A DNA stretch of 64,000 bases, from assembly GCA_010015745.1 (NCBI GenBank), contig ML978156.1, positions 479,635 through 543,634 on the forward strand, written 5' to 3'. The notes beneath the pieces were generated by a model. It saw only the letters and a program-made list of their open reading frames with translations. It was not told the origin of the DNA and did no database searches. Shown here piece by piece: positions 42,887 to 54,058 of this stretch; position 1 is the stretch's first letter, and every line of letters begins with the position of its first letter. The stretch comes from Setomelanomma holmii (lineage: Eukaryota > Ascomycota > Dothideomycetes > Pleosporales > Phaeosphaeriaceae). The position numbers and the translations under genes are program-made.

Positions 42887-44307
42887 ATGTCGTCCCTCCC
42901 GCCAGTATACATTGTGTCGGCTGCTCGTACGCCAACGGGCATGTTTCTAGGGTATGACACCTACCATGAAGGAAACGAGGGGCAATGCGCAGTCAATTGA
43001 CACCAAACAGCTCACTCTCGAGTCTCTCAGCTATCCAGCTAGGCTCGCATGCTATTAAGGGTGAATATACGGCCTCCAAATCTGCTCAACTTGAGCTTTC
43101 AAGCTAACTTGACCGCACAGCTGCTGTTGAACGCGCCGGCTTGAAGCCTGAGGACGTCGAGGAAGTTTTCGTTGGAAACGTCCTCTCTGCAAAGTAAGGA
43201 AGCTGTCCCTACGCTTCTTGAGCTTTCACTGACTATAGGCTAGCCTTGGACAGAACCCTGCTCGCCAGTGTGCCATTGGCGCTGGTCTCCCCGAGTCCAC
43301 GGTAGCCACCACCATCAACAAGGTCTGCGCCTCTTCGATCAAGGCTCTGATTGTTGGCGCGCAAACGATCATCACTGGAAATGCGGATATCGTGGTTGCT
43401 GGCGGCACCGAGAGCATGTCGAACACACCTCACTACCTTCCCAACATGAGGACTGGTGCCAAGTTCGGCGACCAATCCCTTGTTGACGGTGTGCTCAAGG
43501 ACGGCCTGACAGACGCATACAAGAAGGAGCATATGGGTCTGCAGGGCGAGGAATGCGCAGATGACCACGGCTTCAACCGCGAGGACCAGGATGCATACTG
43601 CATTCGATCATACAAGAAGGCGATTGCTGCAACAGAGGCGGGCTGGTTCACCTCTGAGATTGCACCCATTGAGGTTGCTCAAGGGCGAGGCAAGCCTGCA
43701 GTAGTCGTCGACAAGGACGACGAGCCCAAGAACGTGAGTTTGCGCTCTCTGTGTTCACTAATCTCATGGACTGTTTACTGATCCTTCTTAGTTTAACGAG
43801 TCAAAGACACGCAGCCTGCGATCCGCATTCAAAAAGGACGGAACCGTCACCCCTGCCAACGCCTCACCGCTCTCCGATGGCGCCGCCGCCCTTGTTCTCG
43901 CTTCCGAAGAGGCTGTCAAGAAACACAACCTTAAGCCCATTGGTAAGATTCTCGGATGGGGTGATGCTGAGCAGAATCCTTCCAAGTTCACTACCGCGCC
44001 CGCACTCGCGATGCCCAAGGCCTTGAAGCACGCCAAGGTCGAGCAGTCTGCTGTTGATGCTTTCGAGATCAACGAGGCCTTCAGCGTGGTCGCACTTGCA
44101 AACATGAAGATTCTTGGGATCAACGAGGACAAGGTCAACCTTCACGGTGGTGCTGTTGCGCTTGGCCACGCGCTCGGTGCTTCAGGTGCCAGGATAACCA
44201 CGACCCTGCTTGGTGTACTCAGGGAGAAGAAGGGCAAGATTGGCTGTGCTGGTATCTGCAATGGTGGTGGTGGTGCTTCTGCTATTGTCATTGAGTCGCT
44301 CCAGTAG
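42887..44307 (+). CDS. ERG10: acetyl-CoA acetyltransferase (acetoacetyl-CoA thiolase)
   Basis: Condenses two acetyl-CoA to acetoacetyl-CoA, the first step of the mevalonate and ergosterol pathway. Five exons (42887-42951, 43011-43060, 43121-43193, 43244-43733, 43792-44307) separated by introns of 50-60 nt give 397 residues. The N-terminal thiolase motif is VYIVSAARTPTGMFLGSLSS. The nucleophilic Cys is about residue 91, in NKVCASSIKAL. VVAGGTESMSNTPHY, NEAFSVVALAN, the His loop GGAVALGHALGASGAR and the final CNGGGGAS with the second active Cys are all present. There is no C-terminal peroxisomal SKL and no obvious presequence, which fits the cytosolic Erg10 form rather than a mitochondrial or peroxisomal thiolase. 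Confidence 0.95.
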
Positions 44308-44639
44308 ATCTAAAAGGGTCGAACGAAATGATAGGTGATGATGACTAGATGAATACAACTAATACCCTCTCTGTATACATGATGAGAAGATTCTGCGTGT
44401 TAGTGGAACGGTAAATCCAAGATTCAGCGCATTCGATATGAATTCAAGAAGCTATGCGTTAGTGCACGAGCTCAAGATGAAAACCGCTGGACCCTTGCTC
44501 GACCCCACCATGATGCGTGAGGCTGCCCCGCCATCGCCTTTCGCGTGCACTCAATCGTCAACACCACTTCGACCCTCTACCTCACCTCTTGCCACCACCA
44601 CTTGTCTCTACATCGAGGGTCCTTGTAGCTTGATACAAC
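44308..44639. other. intergenic ERG10 / TMA22
   Basis: About 330 bases between two genes on the same strand. It should hold the ERG10 terminator and TMA22 promoter. A pyrimidine-rich section near 44540-44610 precedes the TMA22 start. Confidence 0.5.
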
Positions 44640-45409
44640 ATGTCGGCAGATACTTTACCGAAACAAGTCATCTACTGTGGTAGTACGAATGCCTTGAAAA
44701 TACGCGCTAAACAACAGCTAACCGTGCGCAGTATGCAGTTTACCACCAGAAGTAGGTGCGACATCGAGGCGCGTTACGAAAGCCTAAATTGCTAAGACGA
44801 TCCGTGTAGTACTGCGAATTCGGCGGCACGACCAAGAAGTGCGAGGAATGGCTCGAAGACAAGCACCCAGACATGCATAGCAAACTATACTCGCAAGGTA
44901 CGGTCCACTCCCTGGAAGGCTATTATGCTCTGCATTGCGCTCAGCAATTATGCGACCGTTGTAAATGCTCTGAATATACTAAAGTCTTCGCAGAAGCCAT
45001 AGAACAAAACCTCTCCGCCCTCTCCCTCGAAGCCCAGAAACGCGCAGAAAAAGACTCGCAAAAGAAGGCCGCAAAGGCCGCATCCGCTGAAGCACGCCGC
45101 GCCGAAGAACTCGCATCTTCCAAGATCCTCATCAAGCGTATCGAGCGTAATAAGCGGAAATACGTTACGGCTGTGCAGGGTCTCGAAGCGTTTGGCCTGG
45201 ATATCAAGAAGGTCGCCAAAGACTTTGGCAAGAAGTTTGCGACAGGAAGCAGTGTGACGAAGATACCGGGTGGTGGCGAGGAGATCACAGTACAAGGAGA
45301 TCTAAGTGAAGATATATTGGAGTTTCTGGTGGACAAGTATGAAGAGGTGCCGGAGGACAATGTGGAATTGATTGAGGATAAAAAGAAGAAGAAGACTGAG
45401 GGAGCTTGA
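44640..45409 (+). CDS. TMA22: Tma22/DENR translation machinery-associated protein
   Basis: Tma22 (human DENR) works with Tma20 (MCT-1) in ribosome recycling and re-initiation. Four exons (44640-44682, 44730-44749, 44810-44897, 44994-45409) give 188 residues. Splicing across a 20-nt micro-exon restores the family zinc motif VIYCGICSLPPEYCEFGG. The third splice gives LYSQEAIEQNLSALSLEAQKR. A basic coiled-coil-like linker follows, then the SUI1/eIF1 domain: SSKILIKRIERNKRKYVTAV, LEAFGLDIKKVAKDFGKKFA, TGSSVTKIPGGGEEITVQGD. Intron 3 (44898-44993) is 96 nt, a multiple of three, and free of stops, so an unspliced reading frame also looks intact. The spliced form fits the family length and order. Confidence 0.93.
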
Positions 45410-45972
45410 GCAGGACCCGATCAGAAGAGATGGAACGATGTACGTGCGAACTTCTGGAAAGACATAGAGATCGAGACCAGATGGACGCCAAGCATAGCCT
45501 TGAAGAAGTGAAAGTCTTAGTATAGTGGCAGTCCGATGGCAAAGCTATTGGAATTAGGGTGAGCCCAATAGCAAAATTTTACCGAGCATTTACCCGGGTA
45601 TGGACGATTGCACGTCAGTCATGCTAAAGAAATGCACACGAGCACATACGTACACACAAAAGCAAGTCAGACTGCAGAAAGTCCGTCGAACAGCATACAG
45701 ATTGTGCTCAATAGCCCTAAAGCTACAAAAGCAACGATCACGAACGGCTTCGGGGCAGCACCTGCACAACTTGCGCCTGCCTCAGCCTCACTCGCTCATC
45801 TAAGTAGGCAGTCATACCCAGTTTCTTCCCTGAACATCATTCCCATTCTTCTTGCGTGCATACAATGCAAGTTGATCCAGCCTCACAGATACCATTCCTG
45901 CTCTCCTTCTCAACATTTTGACCCGTCTATTTCAGCCTGTATGTCATATCTGCTTGTTCCGAACGTAATTGT
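45410..45972. other. intergenic TMA22 / HET pseudogene
   Basis: About 560 bases. No supported gene; the right part may be the old promoter of the HET locus. Confidence 0.45.
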
Positions 45973-47878
45973 GTGATGGCCTCATTCAGCCTAGTGGCGG
46001 ACGATGATACCGATAATCATGGCAGCCAGGAGCAAGACTACCAGAAACAACCCTACCAATACGAAGCGCTACATTCCTCACGACAAATTCGCCTCCTTAG
46101 TCTGGCGCCAGACACGCCGGACGCACTGCTTCAGTGCTCTCTAGTTCAGGTCGACCTCGCCGAAAAACTGTTGTACGAAGCTATTTCCTACGCTTGGGGA
46201 GATGCGAGAGATCGAAAATACGTAATGTGCGATGAAGGACTGGTCGGAATCACTCGCAATCTCCTCGAAGCACTGGAAGCGTTTCGCTACACTTCAGCTC
46301 CACGATATCTTTGGGCGGATGCCATCTGCATAAACCAGCAGAACATGCTCGAGCAAAATGTACAAGTGCAACTCATGACGCGTATATACTCGGGAGCATC
46401 TGAAGTGCTACTTTGGCTTGGGAAAGAGGATGCGAAAATCACAGACTCCGCCCCCGAGTTCGTAAAATATGTGATAAGTCCGCTTCTTGAGGTAGCGAGC
46501 AACGGAAGCCTCCCAAACTCCAACTCATGCAGATCCTGGAGGACCTTCACCGCATCCAAATCCACTTCGCGGCCTAAGCTTCGGTTGACCGACAGCACTG
46601 ACGAGCATAATGTGAAGGCTCTTTTCCTACTGTTATATCGCTCTGTCTTCCATCGTGGTTGGATCGTACAAGAGTTCGCTCTTGCTTCGTCCCTTACTGT
46701 TTGCTGGAGCCATGCTTGAATGGACATAAACTGGCTTTGGGGTGCCTTTCTGGATATGACCGCCGTCCAGGGTTTCAGAGAGCTCAGTGGAAAGTACAGG
46801 ATACGCTCGACTGTTCAGAAGGATGGTATCAGATATCACTTTCTTGAGCTTCTACAATTGACCAGTGACTTTTTATATAGCGATGAACGCGACAGAGTCT
46901 ACGCGCTGGTTACAATTCCGTGGCAAAGAACCTGTGCCTCCGGGGAATTTGAATCGTCCGAAAGCGCATTTCTGAGGGACGAGGAGAAGGAAATTGCTGT
47001 CAACGAAGGAGCCAGACTACTCGAGTGGAACGCTTTCGTAAAGCCCGATTATACAGCAGACGAAGTAGAGGCGCATAGAAAGGTGGCTGAGAGATGTCTT
47101 CTCAAGGAGCACAGGGTGGAAGTTCTACTTTGTGTTCGCCATGAGCACGATATCGTGAAAACCCAGTCATCATGCGCTCCAGACTGGAGAAATTAGACAT
47201 GGTACAATCTTCGAGGTACCTACAAGAGTGGGCACAAAGCTCATGAACGAGGAAGAGCGTCAGTACAGGCAAAACAATCTGGCAACCAAGCATGCATATC
47301 AATACGCGGCTTTCGAATAGACCTTTGTCAAGAAGGTCTTGAACGATTATCGAACTCCAACGTCAGTGAGGCGCATTTACCAAATCTTAAAACCTCTATT
47401 GTACTCGTTCGACCCTGTACACGTTGCGCGCGCGGCAACTGCCGGAGACGTAGCTACAACGCAACGCTATTCAGCTGATCCCGACTTTCCATACTCTTAC
47501 GATAGATTTCGCCACATCCAGGCTTGCCAAGAGGCCCTCGATCTTGGTCCAGAACTTGCTGGCTCGTCAGCATTGCTATTTCTGGCAAGTTGTCGAAATA
47601 CTTTGTCCGAACATCACCTCTTCACGACAGGCCTCGGTATGCTTGGACTGGGACCTAAGATAGCTCAAAAGGGCGACATACTCGTCCTTCTCTTTGGGGA
47701 CTCTTCACATAGAGCATCCCTTGGAAATATTGGCGGAAGTTTCCCTTTCCTACTGCGGCCGGCTGGTAAGTATTGGAGGCTGGTCGGCCCCTGTTATGTG
47801 CACCAGGTTACTACTGGACAGACTTTCGATGAGTGGTTGCAGATTGATAATCCAGCGCAAGATTTCTGGATATACTGA
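45973..47878 (+). pseudogene. HET-domain gene, decayed
   Basis: The parts of one HET-domain protein are in order but interrupted. From 45973 (or the next codon ATG 45976) the frame carries LLYEAISYAWGDARD, RYLWADAICINQQ, MTRIYSGASEVLLWLGKED and FHRGWIVQEFALA. It then hits a TGA at 46717-46719. The same frame continues with WLWGAFLDM, YSDERDRVYALV and CAPDWRN (the SWxPDW region), and stops at a TAG at 47194-47196. Readable HET-like sequence persists in that frame for about another 100 bases (ACISIRGFRID). The C-terminal block (LGMLGLGPKIAQKGDILVLLFG ... WRLVGPCYVHQVTTGQ) is then found in a different frame from about 47320 to 47878. Two nonsense codons plus at least one shift, without plausible introns, indicate a pseudogene. 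The first intact ORF of 248 codons still contains most of the HET domain. Confidence 0.85.
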
Positions 47879-50211
47879 TGACAAGAAGAGGGCTCGTCAC
47901 GACAGCTTCACAGACGTTCGAACTGGTATCAGCGCTGTCCGAGTTACACGCGAAACACAAGAGGACAAAGTAAGACCATTCAATATGATTCGGTAATATT
48001 CATCGCTAATCAGTACCTCTAGCTAGCTTACAAAAAGTTCACTGAACTTCCAAAAGTTGTGGACGTCATGTCATAACTCGTCGAAACTATGTTCTGGAAG
48101 AGCTAGAATATCATATCCATCCTCAGCGAAAGACTGCTTGGTCAGTGTTTATGCAACTCCGCCCGCCGTCAACAGCCCGATCAAAAGTCGCCCGTATACC
48201 TGCAGCCCAGCCAGGTAAACCTCAAACCCACTCAGGTCTTTTTTCTGCGAACATCAATCCCTCTTCCGTTTTGTCGCGGATCTATGATGCGAACATTAGA
48301 ACCGACAAGTCCCCAAAGCCTCCCCAACACAAACATATCCATCAACGCAAAGCCACGGCACCGTGCCACGCTCTGCACCCGTCAACAACTGTTCACCACC
48401 CCTTAGCTTTGGTTTCTCCATAATAATATTTGGCAATGTACACTCACCTTGAGAAGACAATCCCCAACAAGCTGCCATTCCATACAATACACCCAAAGCT
48501 ATTCACCATGAGCATCTACCGAAATACGGCCTACAAGCGAGCTTACTAAAACAGGCCTACCCCACGGCGCAATTCATGGTGCTAGAAGAAGCAACAGCCA
48601 CGCCGGGATGATGGCTTGTGCTGTCGTCTCGCCATCGCTGTCGCAATCAGCCACTTCAAATGCTTTGCAATGAGTGTCGTAGGGCGCGAAAGTTCCGGAC
48701 AATTTTTCGACGAGTGTGCCAAGGACCGTAGCGCCGTCGAGGAGCGTGATGTTGGAGAGGCCGACGGTGGAACTTGTGAATTGGACGTTAAGCATGTAAA
48801 CTTTTCTAAGTGGTAAGACCATGGTTGAGGTCGGTCGTGTGGGAGGAGACGGGATTTAAGAGAGTAATTGAGAGAAAGAAAACAAGGGGGACGAAGGTGG
48901 AGAGTGACTTCAGAGTGGATGGAGCACGTGCGGAAATGCGTTCGACGACGATCGTGTACTTGGTCGTCCAAATGTGGTGCGATGAAAGTTGGGATTGATG
49001 GTGATAATGGAAATGATGAGATGGACAAGGGCTGCAACGCTCATAGCGAGCACCTTATGGTCGTCTTCTTTTGAGGTAGTCAAAAGGTATTTTGTTCATG
49101 TTGATTCCTACCGAGCTCGGCTTCGCACTCAATACGAGCCCGAAATAAATCTTTTCTTTATCCTGTGTGGAAGCATTGCCCCAGCAATACACTCCACATT
49201 GTCGGCAAGATGTGGTGAAGCTTCGAGTACCATGGGCATAACAAGGATTGGTGCCACTCCCTATGCCTCGGACTTGCTCAAGCTTGGCTGAAGATCGTCC
49301 ACTCTGTGGACGCTGGGGCCAGTATAATACAATCCGAGTCTGATTGTCGAGGATAGTAATTAACAAAAAGCTTGCGTTCCTTCGAGGCTGTGTGGATATT
49401 AGACGCAAGACGTGAGATCTGGGTTTGTGGTTTGGAACGATTGGATGCTGTGGTGTTGACCTAGCGAGGAGAAGGTAGACTTGGTCACCTCATCGTAACC
49501 AGATGATGCGAAATTGTCTATCACGTTCTTTCGCAATTGTGCTGCTTTGTGAGGAAGGGGTTTAAGCATGTGCAAAAAGAGCCGTACATAGTTGGTTTCT
49601 TTCCCCACCTCCATTGAGAAGTTGACATGTCAGATGATGGCATTCTATGTGTTCTATTTCGGTCTATGCGCATCGTAATTTGACGTGCCATGTTGAGCCC
49701 TGGAGGCTCGGCATGTACAATGCAAGGTTTCCAGTGTGCTGGTCATGCGAGGCTGATCACTTGGTCTAGCTGCTCCGGATGGTACTGCTTTCCTGATTGA
49801 GTGCAAGCTCCGCGCGGCGGTGGGAACCTGTTGACAGCTATTTTACATGATTCTTCGTTGCGGTACAAGACCCGTCTTCAATCGATGTACAGACGTGCCT
49901 CGCTCGAGGATCTACAAAGTATTGCGTATGAAAAACGTCTTGCCAAGCAGAGAGGTCGACATCACTATGCTCGTATCTCTGTACGAGTGGGGGCGTGGAC
50001 CAAGTAGCATTACAAGCGGAGCGCAAATCTCAACGGAGATATTGTGGGGTATCATTGTGTCGAGGCTCCGCCAAGCTCGCTCAGATATGAATACATGGAA
50101 AGTGTGCGTGCTATGATTAGCAATACTGGTTTCCCTACCCGTGAACAGGAATCGAAATGTGACTGGCTGATTATTGGCGGCGTCCTACTGGCGATCATCA
50201 CCGCCCCATGA
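47879..50211. other. 2.3-kb region without a supported gene
   Basis: Short overlapping ORFs on both strands, none with a domain. A minus-strand frame at 48574-48822 ends in a hydrophobic run (WLLLLLAP) and might be a tiny secreted or anchored peptide, but nothing else supports it. The rest shows no repeat or RNA feature that I can identify. Confidence 0.4.
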
Positions 50212-51948
50212 TTATCGTGTGACATACTCGTTCTCGTCATCGCTAGGGTATGCCTCGACTTGATCCTCAATCTCTTCGTTCAACAGCATTCCCATGTCGT
50301 AGGTCTTTTCGCGAATCTCTTCCGCATCTTCTCTGTCCACCCTACAGTCTTCCATGATCAACAAAATGGCTGTCTCGGGGACCAAGACTGCTTGTACGAA
50401 GGTGGCGGGCCCAGAGCCTTGTACGACAGCGTCTGAGCAATTCTTAATCTCGTTCTTGAGTATCTTCATTACGTTCTCAGTGATGATCCTTCTGCCATGG
50501 GGGCCATAGTATCCGGGATACGTTGTTTGATCATCGATAGCGTACGAATCGAGCTCTTCTTGAATCTTCCCGGGCAAGTCTTTTCGTCTTGACGGCACTG
50601 AGGCCGCCTTTCCAGTGAGCGCGATTGGCTTATAGCGATCTCTGTACTCGCTCGGTCGGTCATTATTGAGTATCTTGAACAGCTCCATGCGATGTTTCCG
50701 TATTCGTTGAGGCAGTGCAGACCAATTAATATCCGGGTAACCTTCGCTTCTGTACTCATCCCATGCCGATTTCGTCCTATGCGAGCGACAGAAGGCGTTT
50801 TGATTTCTCACAGTGTTGTCTTTGCTTCCCCAGAAGTCCCAATACTCGTTCTTTGTGACTGGTATCCTGCATATGGGACATGTAAAATTTTCCTCTTCCT
50901 CCCCCGGCAGCTGCTCAATGTAGTTCTTGAGATTGTCCATGTCTTCTTGAGGCGCACTGGACGCGGGCGGCGATGATCCTAGCGCTTGGTCTTTTTGCCA
51001 GTTCCCGAGCTGGTCATAGAGGTTTCGAGGTTTCTTGCGCCGTGGCGCTCTTCTGAGCTCTTCGTCGGCGGGGTCCTCAACGTCCTCTGGCTCATCAGTT
51101 TCTTGGGGCTCGTTTCCGAAGTACTCGTCAAACTCATCATCGTTCAAGGTCGAGTTCGAGTTGCGGGCGGTCCTCTGCGGCCGTTTTTTGAGCTCCCGCT
51201 TGCGTAGCTCGGGGTCAGGCTGTTGCTCTGGGATGACTTGCTCATCTTCCATCGAACAATCAGAACCCATTTCATCATCGTGTGATGTTTCTTTCTTTGT
51301 GCGGATCTGCCCTCCACCATGGGCTTGGGAAAGCGCAATAGCAGGCGCCTTCAAGGACTTCCTCTTTTTCGACTTCTTTTCCGGCGCTTGATGTATGTTC
51401 TTTACCGGTGCTCTCGAGGAGAATGTCTTCGCCTTCGAGAACGTTCGTTTCGTCAATTGCTGACTCGAGTGTTCCATGCCAAAGACAAACCCACCATTCT
51501 GACTTGAGATGGAAGAAGACTGCGGTGTGGCCAGCGAAGTGTTCTCTTTGTCCTCTTCTCGCTCTTTCTCTACTCTCCTCTCCGCTGCCTTCTTCGCCGC
51601 CACTTTGCGCGTAGTCGAGTCGCCGTGGTTCCTTGTAGACTTTCTCTGCGGTGCCTTCAGTTCGTCATCGCTATTAGGAGCTGAGGTGATGGGTAGCGGC
51701 GCTCGCGAAGGTCGTGGCTCTGGTTTCCGAATCTCCTCGTCGGACGACTGTGGTTCAGCGTTTATGTCCTCCTCGACTTGACCCTTGACATTGGGCAGAC
51801 TTCTTCGTCGTTTTCTCTGTGGTTCAGCAAGCTCTTCGTCTTCAGCGTAGCGCTTTCGCTGTGACTCTTCATGGTCGTCATCGCTGGCGTGCGGCAGCCC
51901 TCCCACGGTTCTCAGCAATCCGCTAGTGGCTCTTGATAGTGGCGGCAT
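50212..51948 (-). CDS. RTC4-like domain protein
   Basis: A single-exon 578-residue nuclear-type protein. The N-terminal two thirds are disordered, with many basic clusters (KRYAEDEELAEPQRKRRRS, KKSKKRKS) and acidic runs (NDDEFDEYFGNEPQETDEPE). Those basic clusters look like nuclear localisation signals. The C-terminal part holds a Cys/His segment (FTCPICRIPVTKNEYWDFWG ... AFCRSHR). The RTC4 domain follows: YPDINWSALPQRIRKH, YPGYYGPHGRRIITENVMKIL, and VLVPETAILLIMED near the end. Yeast Rtc4 was found in a telomere-capping suppressor screen; its molecular function is unclear, so the same holds here. Divergent from RCL1. Confidence 0.85.
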   Translation of the reverse strand: MPPLSRATSGLLRTVGGLPHASDDDHEESQRKRYAEDEELAEPQRKRRRSLPNVKGQVEEDINAEPQSSDEEIRKPEPRPSRAPLPITSAPNSDDELKAPQRKSTRNHGDSTTRKVAAKKAAERRVEKEREEDKENTSLATPQSSSISSQNGGFVFGMEHSSQQLTKRTFSKAKTFSSRAPVKNIHQAPEKKSKKRKSLKAPAIALSQAHGGGQIRTKKETSHDDEMGSDCSMEDEQVIPEQQPDPELRKRELKKRPQRTARNSNSTLNDDEFDEYFGNEPQETDEPEDVEDPADEELRRAPRRKKPRNLYDQLGNWQKDQALGSSPPASSAPQEDMDNLKNYIEQLPGEEEENFTCPICRIPVTKNEYWDFWGSKDNTVRNQNAFCRSHRTKSAWDEYRSEGYPDINWSALPQRIRKHRMELFKILNNDRPSEYRDRYKPIALTGKAASVPSRRKDLPGKIQEELDSYAIDDQTTYPGYYGPHGRRIITENVMKILKNEIKNCSDAVVQGSGPATFVQAVLVPETAILLIMEDCRVDREDAEEIREKTYDMGMLLNEEIEDQVEAYPSDDENEYVTR

Positions 51949-52588
51949 TCTGGCAGTCTATTGGACCGAACCCTTGGTTCATCTAAGGTGCCAAGTGACT
52001 GGAGGAACGTGTTGGCTGCCAACAGCGTGGAAGGTGAAAGGCCATTACGCTTGAACGCGCCTGCTCCGCGACGCGAAGGCGCGTGGGTGCACGGTTGCTA
52101 ATGCCCCACTTGGTCCCAATCGTTCTTCTGTACTTAGTAGATTCGTTCTCTTCGATCGAGGTGCTTTCGTTGTGAGTTCCAAGGTCGGCGGGCTCGCACA
52201 CATAATCACTTTGATTCTTCAGATTTTCGGTCAGAACGAAAAGCTGGTATTCTCTAGTTCTGGCTGAGAACTTTGTGGAGCATCCAGGGGCATTATGTAA
52301 GCGGCTAAAAACATTTTCGCATCCGCGTTCTTGTTATGTCGAGACTAAAAGCATGTATATTGTTGAGCGTATTAAAAATCATACGATGAGACGCCGGGCT
52401 TCATTCTGGCCGATTGCGCGTGCAATCAAGCATGCCCTCTTGTTCGATGGGTGAATGGGTTCTGAGGCCCCAGTTAAAGCTCGTGAGCGCTTATCGATAA
52501 CGACTCCAGCCCATAACTTTTTTCGCAACTACCCAAGTTTCGCAACTGCACCTTTGCGCCGTTCTCTTCTCCAAACCCACCCACCAAA
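51949..52588. promoter_or_regulatory. divergent upstream region RTC4-like / RCL1
   Basis: About 640 bases between divergent genes. Pyrimidine-rich sequence directly precedes the RCL1 start. No specific element assigned. Confidence 0.45.
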
Positions 52589-53809
52589 ATGTCCGCCGAC
52601 GATTCGCACCAACCACTCCTCCAATTCACAGGCCACCGACATCTCACCACACGCCTCCTCCTTGCAACCCTCACCGGTCGTCCAATTCGCATATCACAAA
52701 TCCGCTCGACCTCCACGAACCCCGGCCTCACACGCTCAGAAACGAACTTTATCCGCCTCCTCGACTCGATCACAAATGGCGCGCAAATACAATTTAGCAT
52801 GACGGGCACAACACTCGTATACCGCCCCGGCCTCATCACCGGCAGTGCAGAAGGCCTCGGCGCATCCGGCGGAGTAATACGGCACGAGATCCCACGCGAA
52901 TGTGCACGGCGAGGCGTGAGCTGGTGGCTCATCCCCCTATGTATACTATCACCATTCAGCAAGGGGAACGTGAACGTAACCTTCCACGGCGAAGGCTGCG
53001 TAACTTCCTCCACTACCTCGGGTGATCCCAGCGCCGACACCGTCCGCACCGCCATCCTCCCACTATACAAGTCCTTCGGCATAGAGCGCAACATCGAGCT
53101 GCGAATTCTGAAACGAAGTTGCGCACCGCAAACGGGAAAGAGCGCGGGTGGAGAAGTCCAATTGGTGTTTAACCACCAAGTCCGTCTTCCTAAGACATTG
53201 CATTTGCTTAACCCCGGCCGCGTCAAGAAAATAAGAGGCGTGGCGTACTGCGTCGAAGTACCCAAATCCAACAACGAGCGCATGATCCACGAAGCGCGTG
53301 GCATTCTGAACAAGTTCGTCCCAGATACATACGTCTTCAGCGACGCAAGCCCGGCACCGCTCATCCCGACAAATCAGAAAGGAGCTGGACCTGCAAAAGT
53401 CAAAGGCGCAGTTGGCTTCGGTCTATCTCTCGTCGCAGAATCAAGCACAGGATGCATATACTCCTCCGACGTGTGCTCCCCGCCTGAAGGCGGCGTGCCG
53501 GCTGATGAAATCGGACGGCAATGCGCGTACCAATTGCTCGAGAAGATTAGTGCAGGCGGATGTGTCGAGGGCGTAGCTGCGCCCACGGTACTCATGCTTA
53601 TGGCAATGGGGAGTGAAGATGTGGGACGTGTGGCGCTTGGAAAAGATGTCTTGGCTAGCGAGGAGATTATTCAGCTTGCGAGAGATTCGAAGGCATTTGG
53701 GAGGAGTGGATGGGGGTTTAGAGAGGCGGGTGGGGAGAAGAGTAGAGGGGAGATTGTGGTTAGTGTTGTGGGCAGGGGAGTGGGGAATGTTGGGAGGAAA
53801 GTTGCGTAG
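52589..53809 (+). CDS. RCL1: RNA 3'-terminal phosphate cyclase-like protein Rcl1
   Basis: Rcl1 is a nucleolar protein of the small-subunit processome, required for early pre-18S rRNA cleavage, and partner of Bms1. It has the fold of RNA 3'-phosphate cyclase but no cyclase activity. The single exon encodes 406 residues. Family blocks are LLQFTGHRHLTTRLLLATLTGRP, then RPGLITGSAE, RGVSWWLIPLCILSPFSK, TVRTAILPLYKSFGI, RVKKIRGVAYCVEVP, GVPADEIGRQCAYQLLEKIS and LMLMAMGSEDVGRV. The start ATG 52589 has a good context (AAAATGTC) and gives a normal N-terminus. Confidence 0.94.
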   Translation: MSADDSHQPLLQFTGHRHLTTRLLLATLTGRPIRISQIRSTSTNPGLTRSETNFIRLLDSITNGAQIQFSMTGTTLVYRPGLITGSAEGLGASGGVIRHEIPRECARRGVSWWLIPLCILSPFSKGNVNVTFHGEGCVTSSTTSGDPSADTVRTAILPLYKSFGIERNIELRILKRSCAPQTGKSAGGEVQLVFNHQVRLPKTLHLLNPGRVKKIRGVAYCVEVPKSNNERMIHEARGILNKFVPDTYVFSDASPAPLIPTNQKGAGPAKVKGAVGFGLSLVAESSTGCIYSSDVCSPPEGGVPADEIGRQCAYQLLEKISAGGCVEGVAAPTVLMLMAMGSEDVGRVALGKDVLASEEIIQLARDSKAFGRSGWGFREAGGEKSRGEIVVSVVGRGVGNVGRKVA

Positions 53810-54058
53810 GTCAGGTAAATGGGTGGGAGACGTTGGGAGTATTCGCATTAGCATCACACGGCGTTCAAAGCAGGGAAAAAGCATGTAGACAAATGATACC
53901 CAAATCTTCGACGAAAAGTCATGTATTCATCTCATCTTCACTTCAATCCCATCTATCGTGCACGTAGACATTCAAAACGCCACCCAATGAACAGTGCACC
54001 CATACCATTTAAAAGCAAACTTAATACGCAGAAGCCACAGCATCACACCAGACACTTT

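Noticed and set aside
48574..49037. overlapping minus-strand ORFs of 82 and 151 codons
   Set aside because: Two frames compete, neither has a domain; the hydrophobic end of the shorter one alone is too weak for a gene call.
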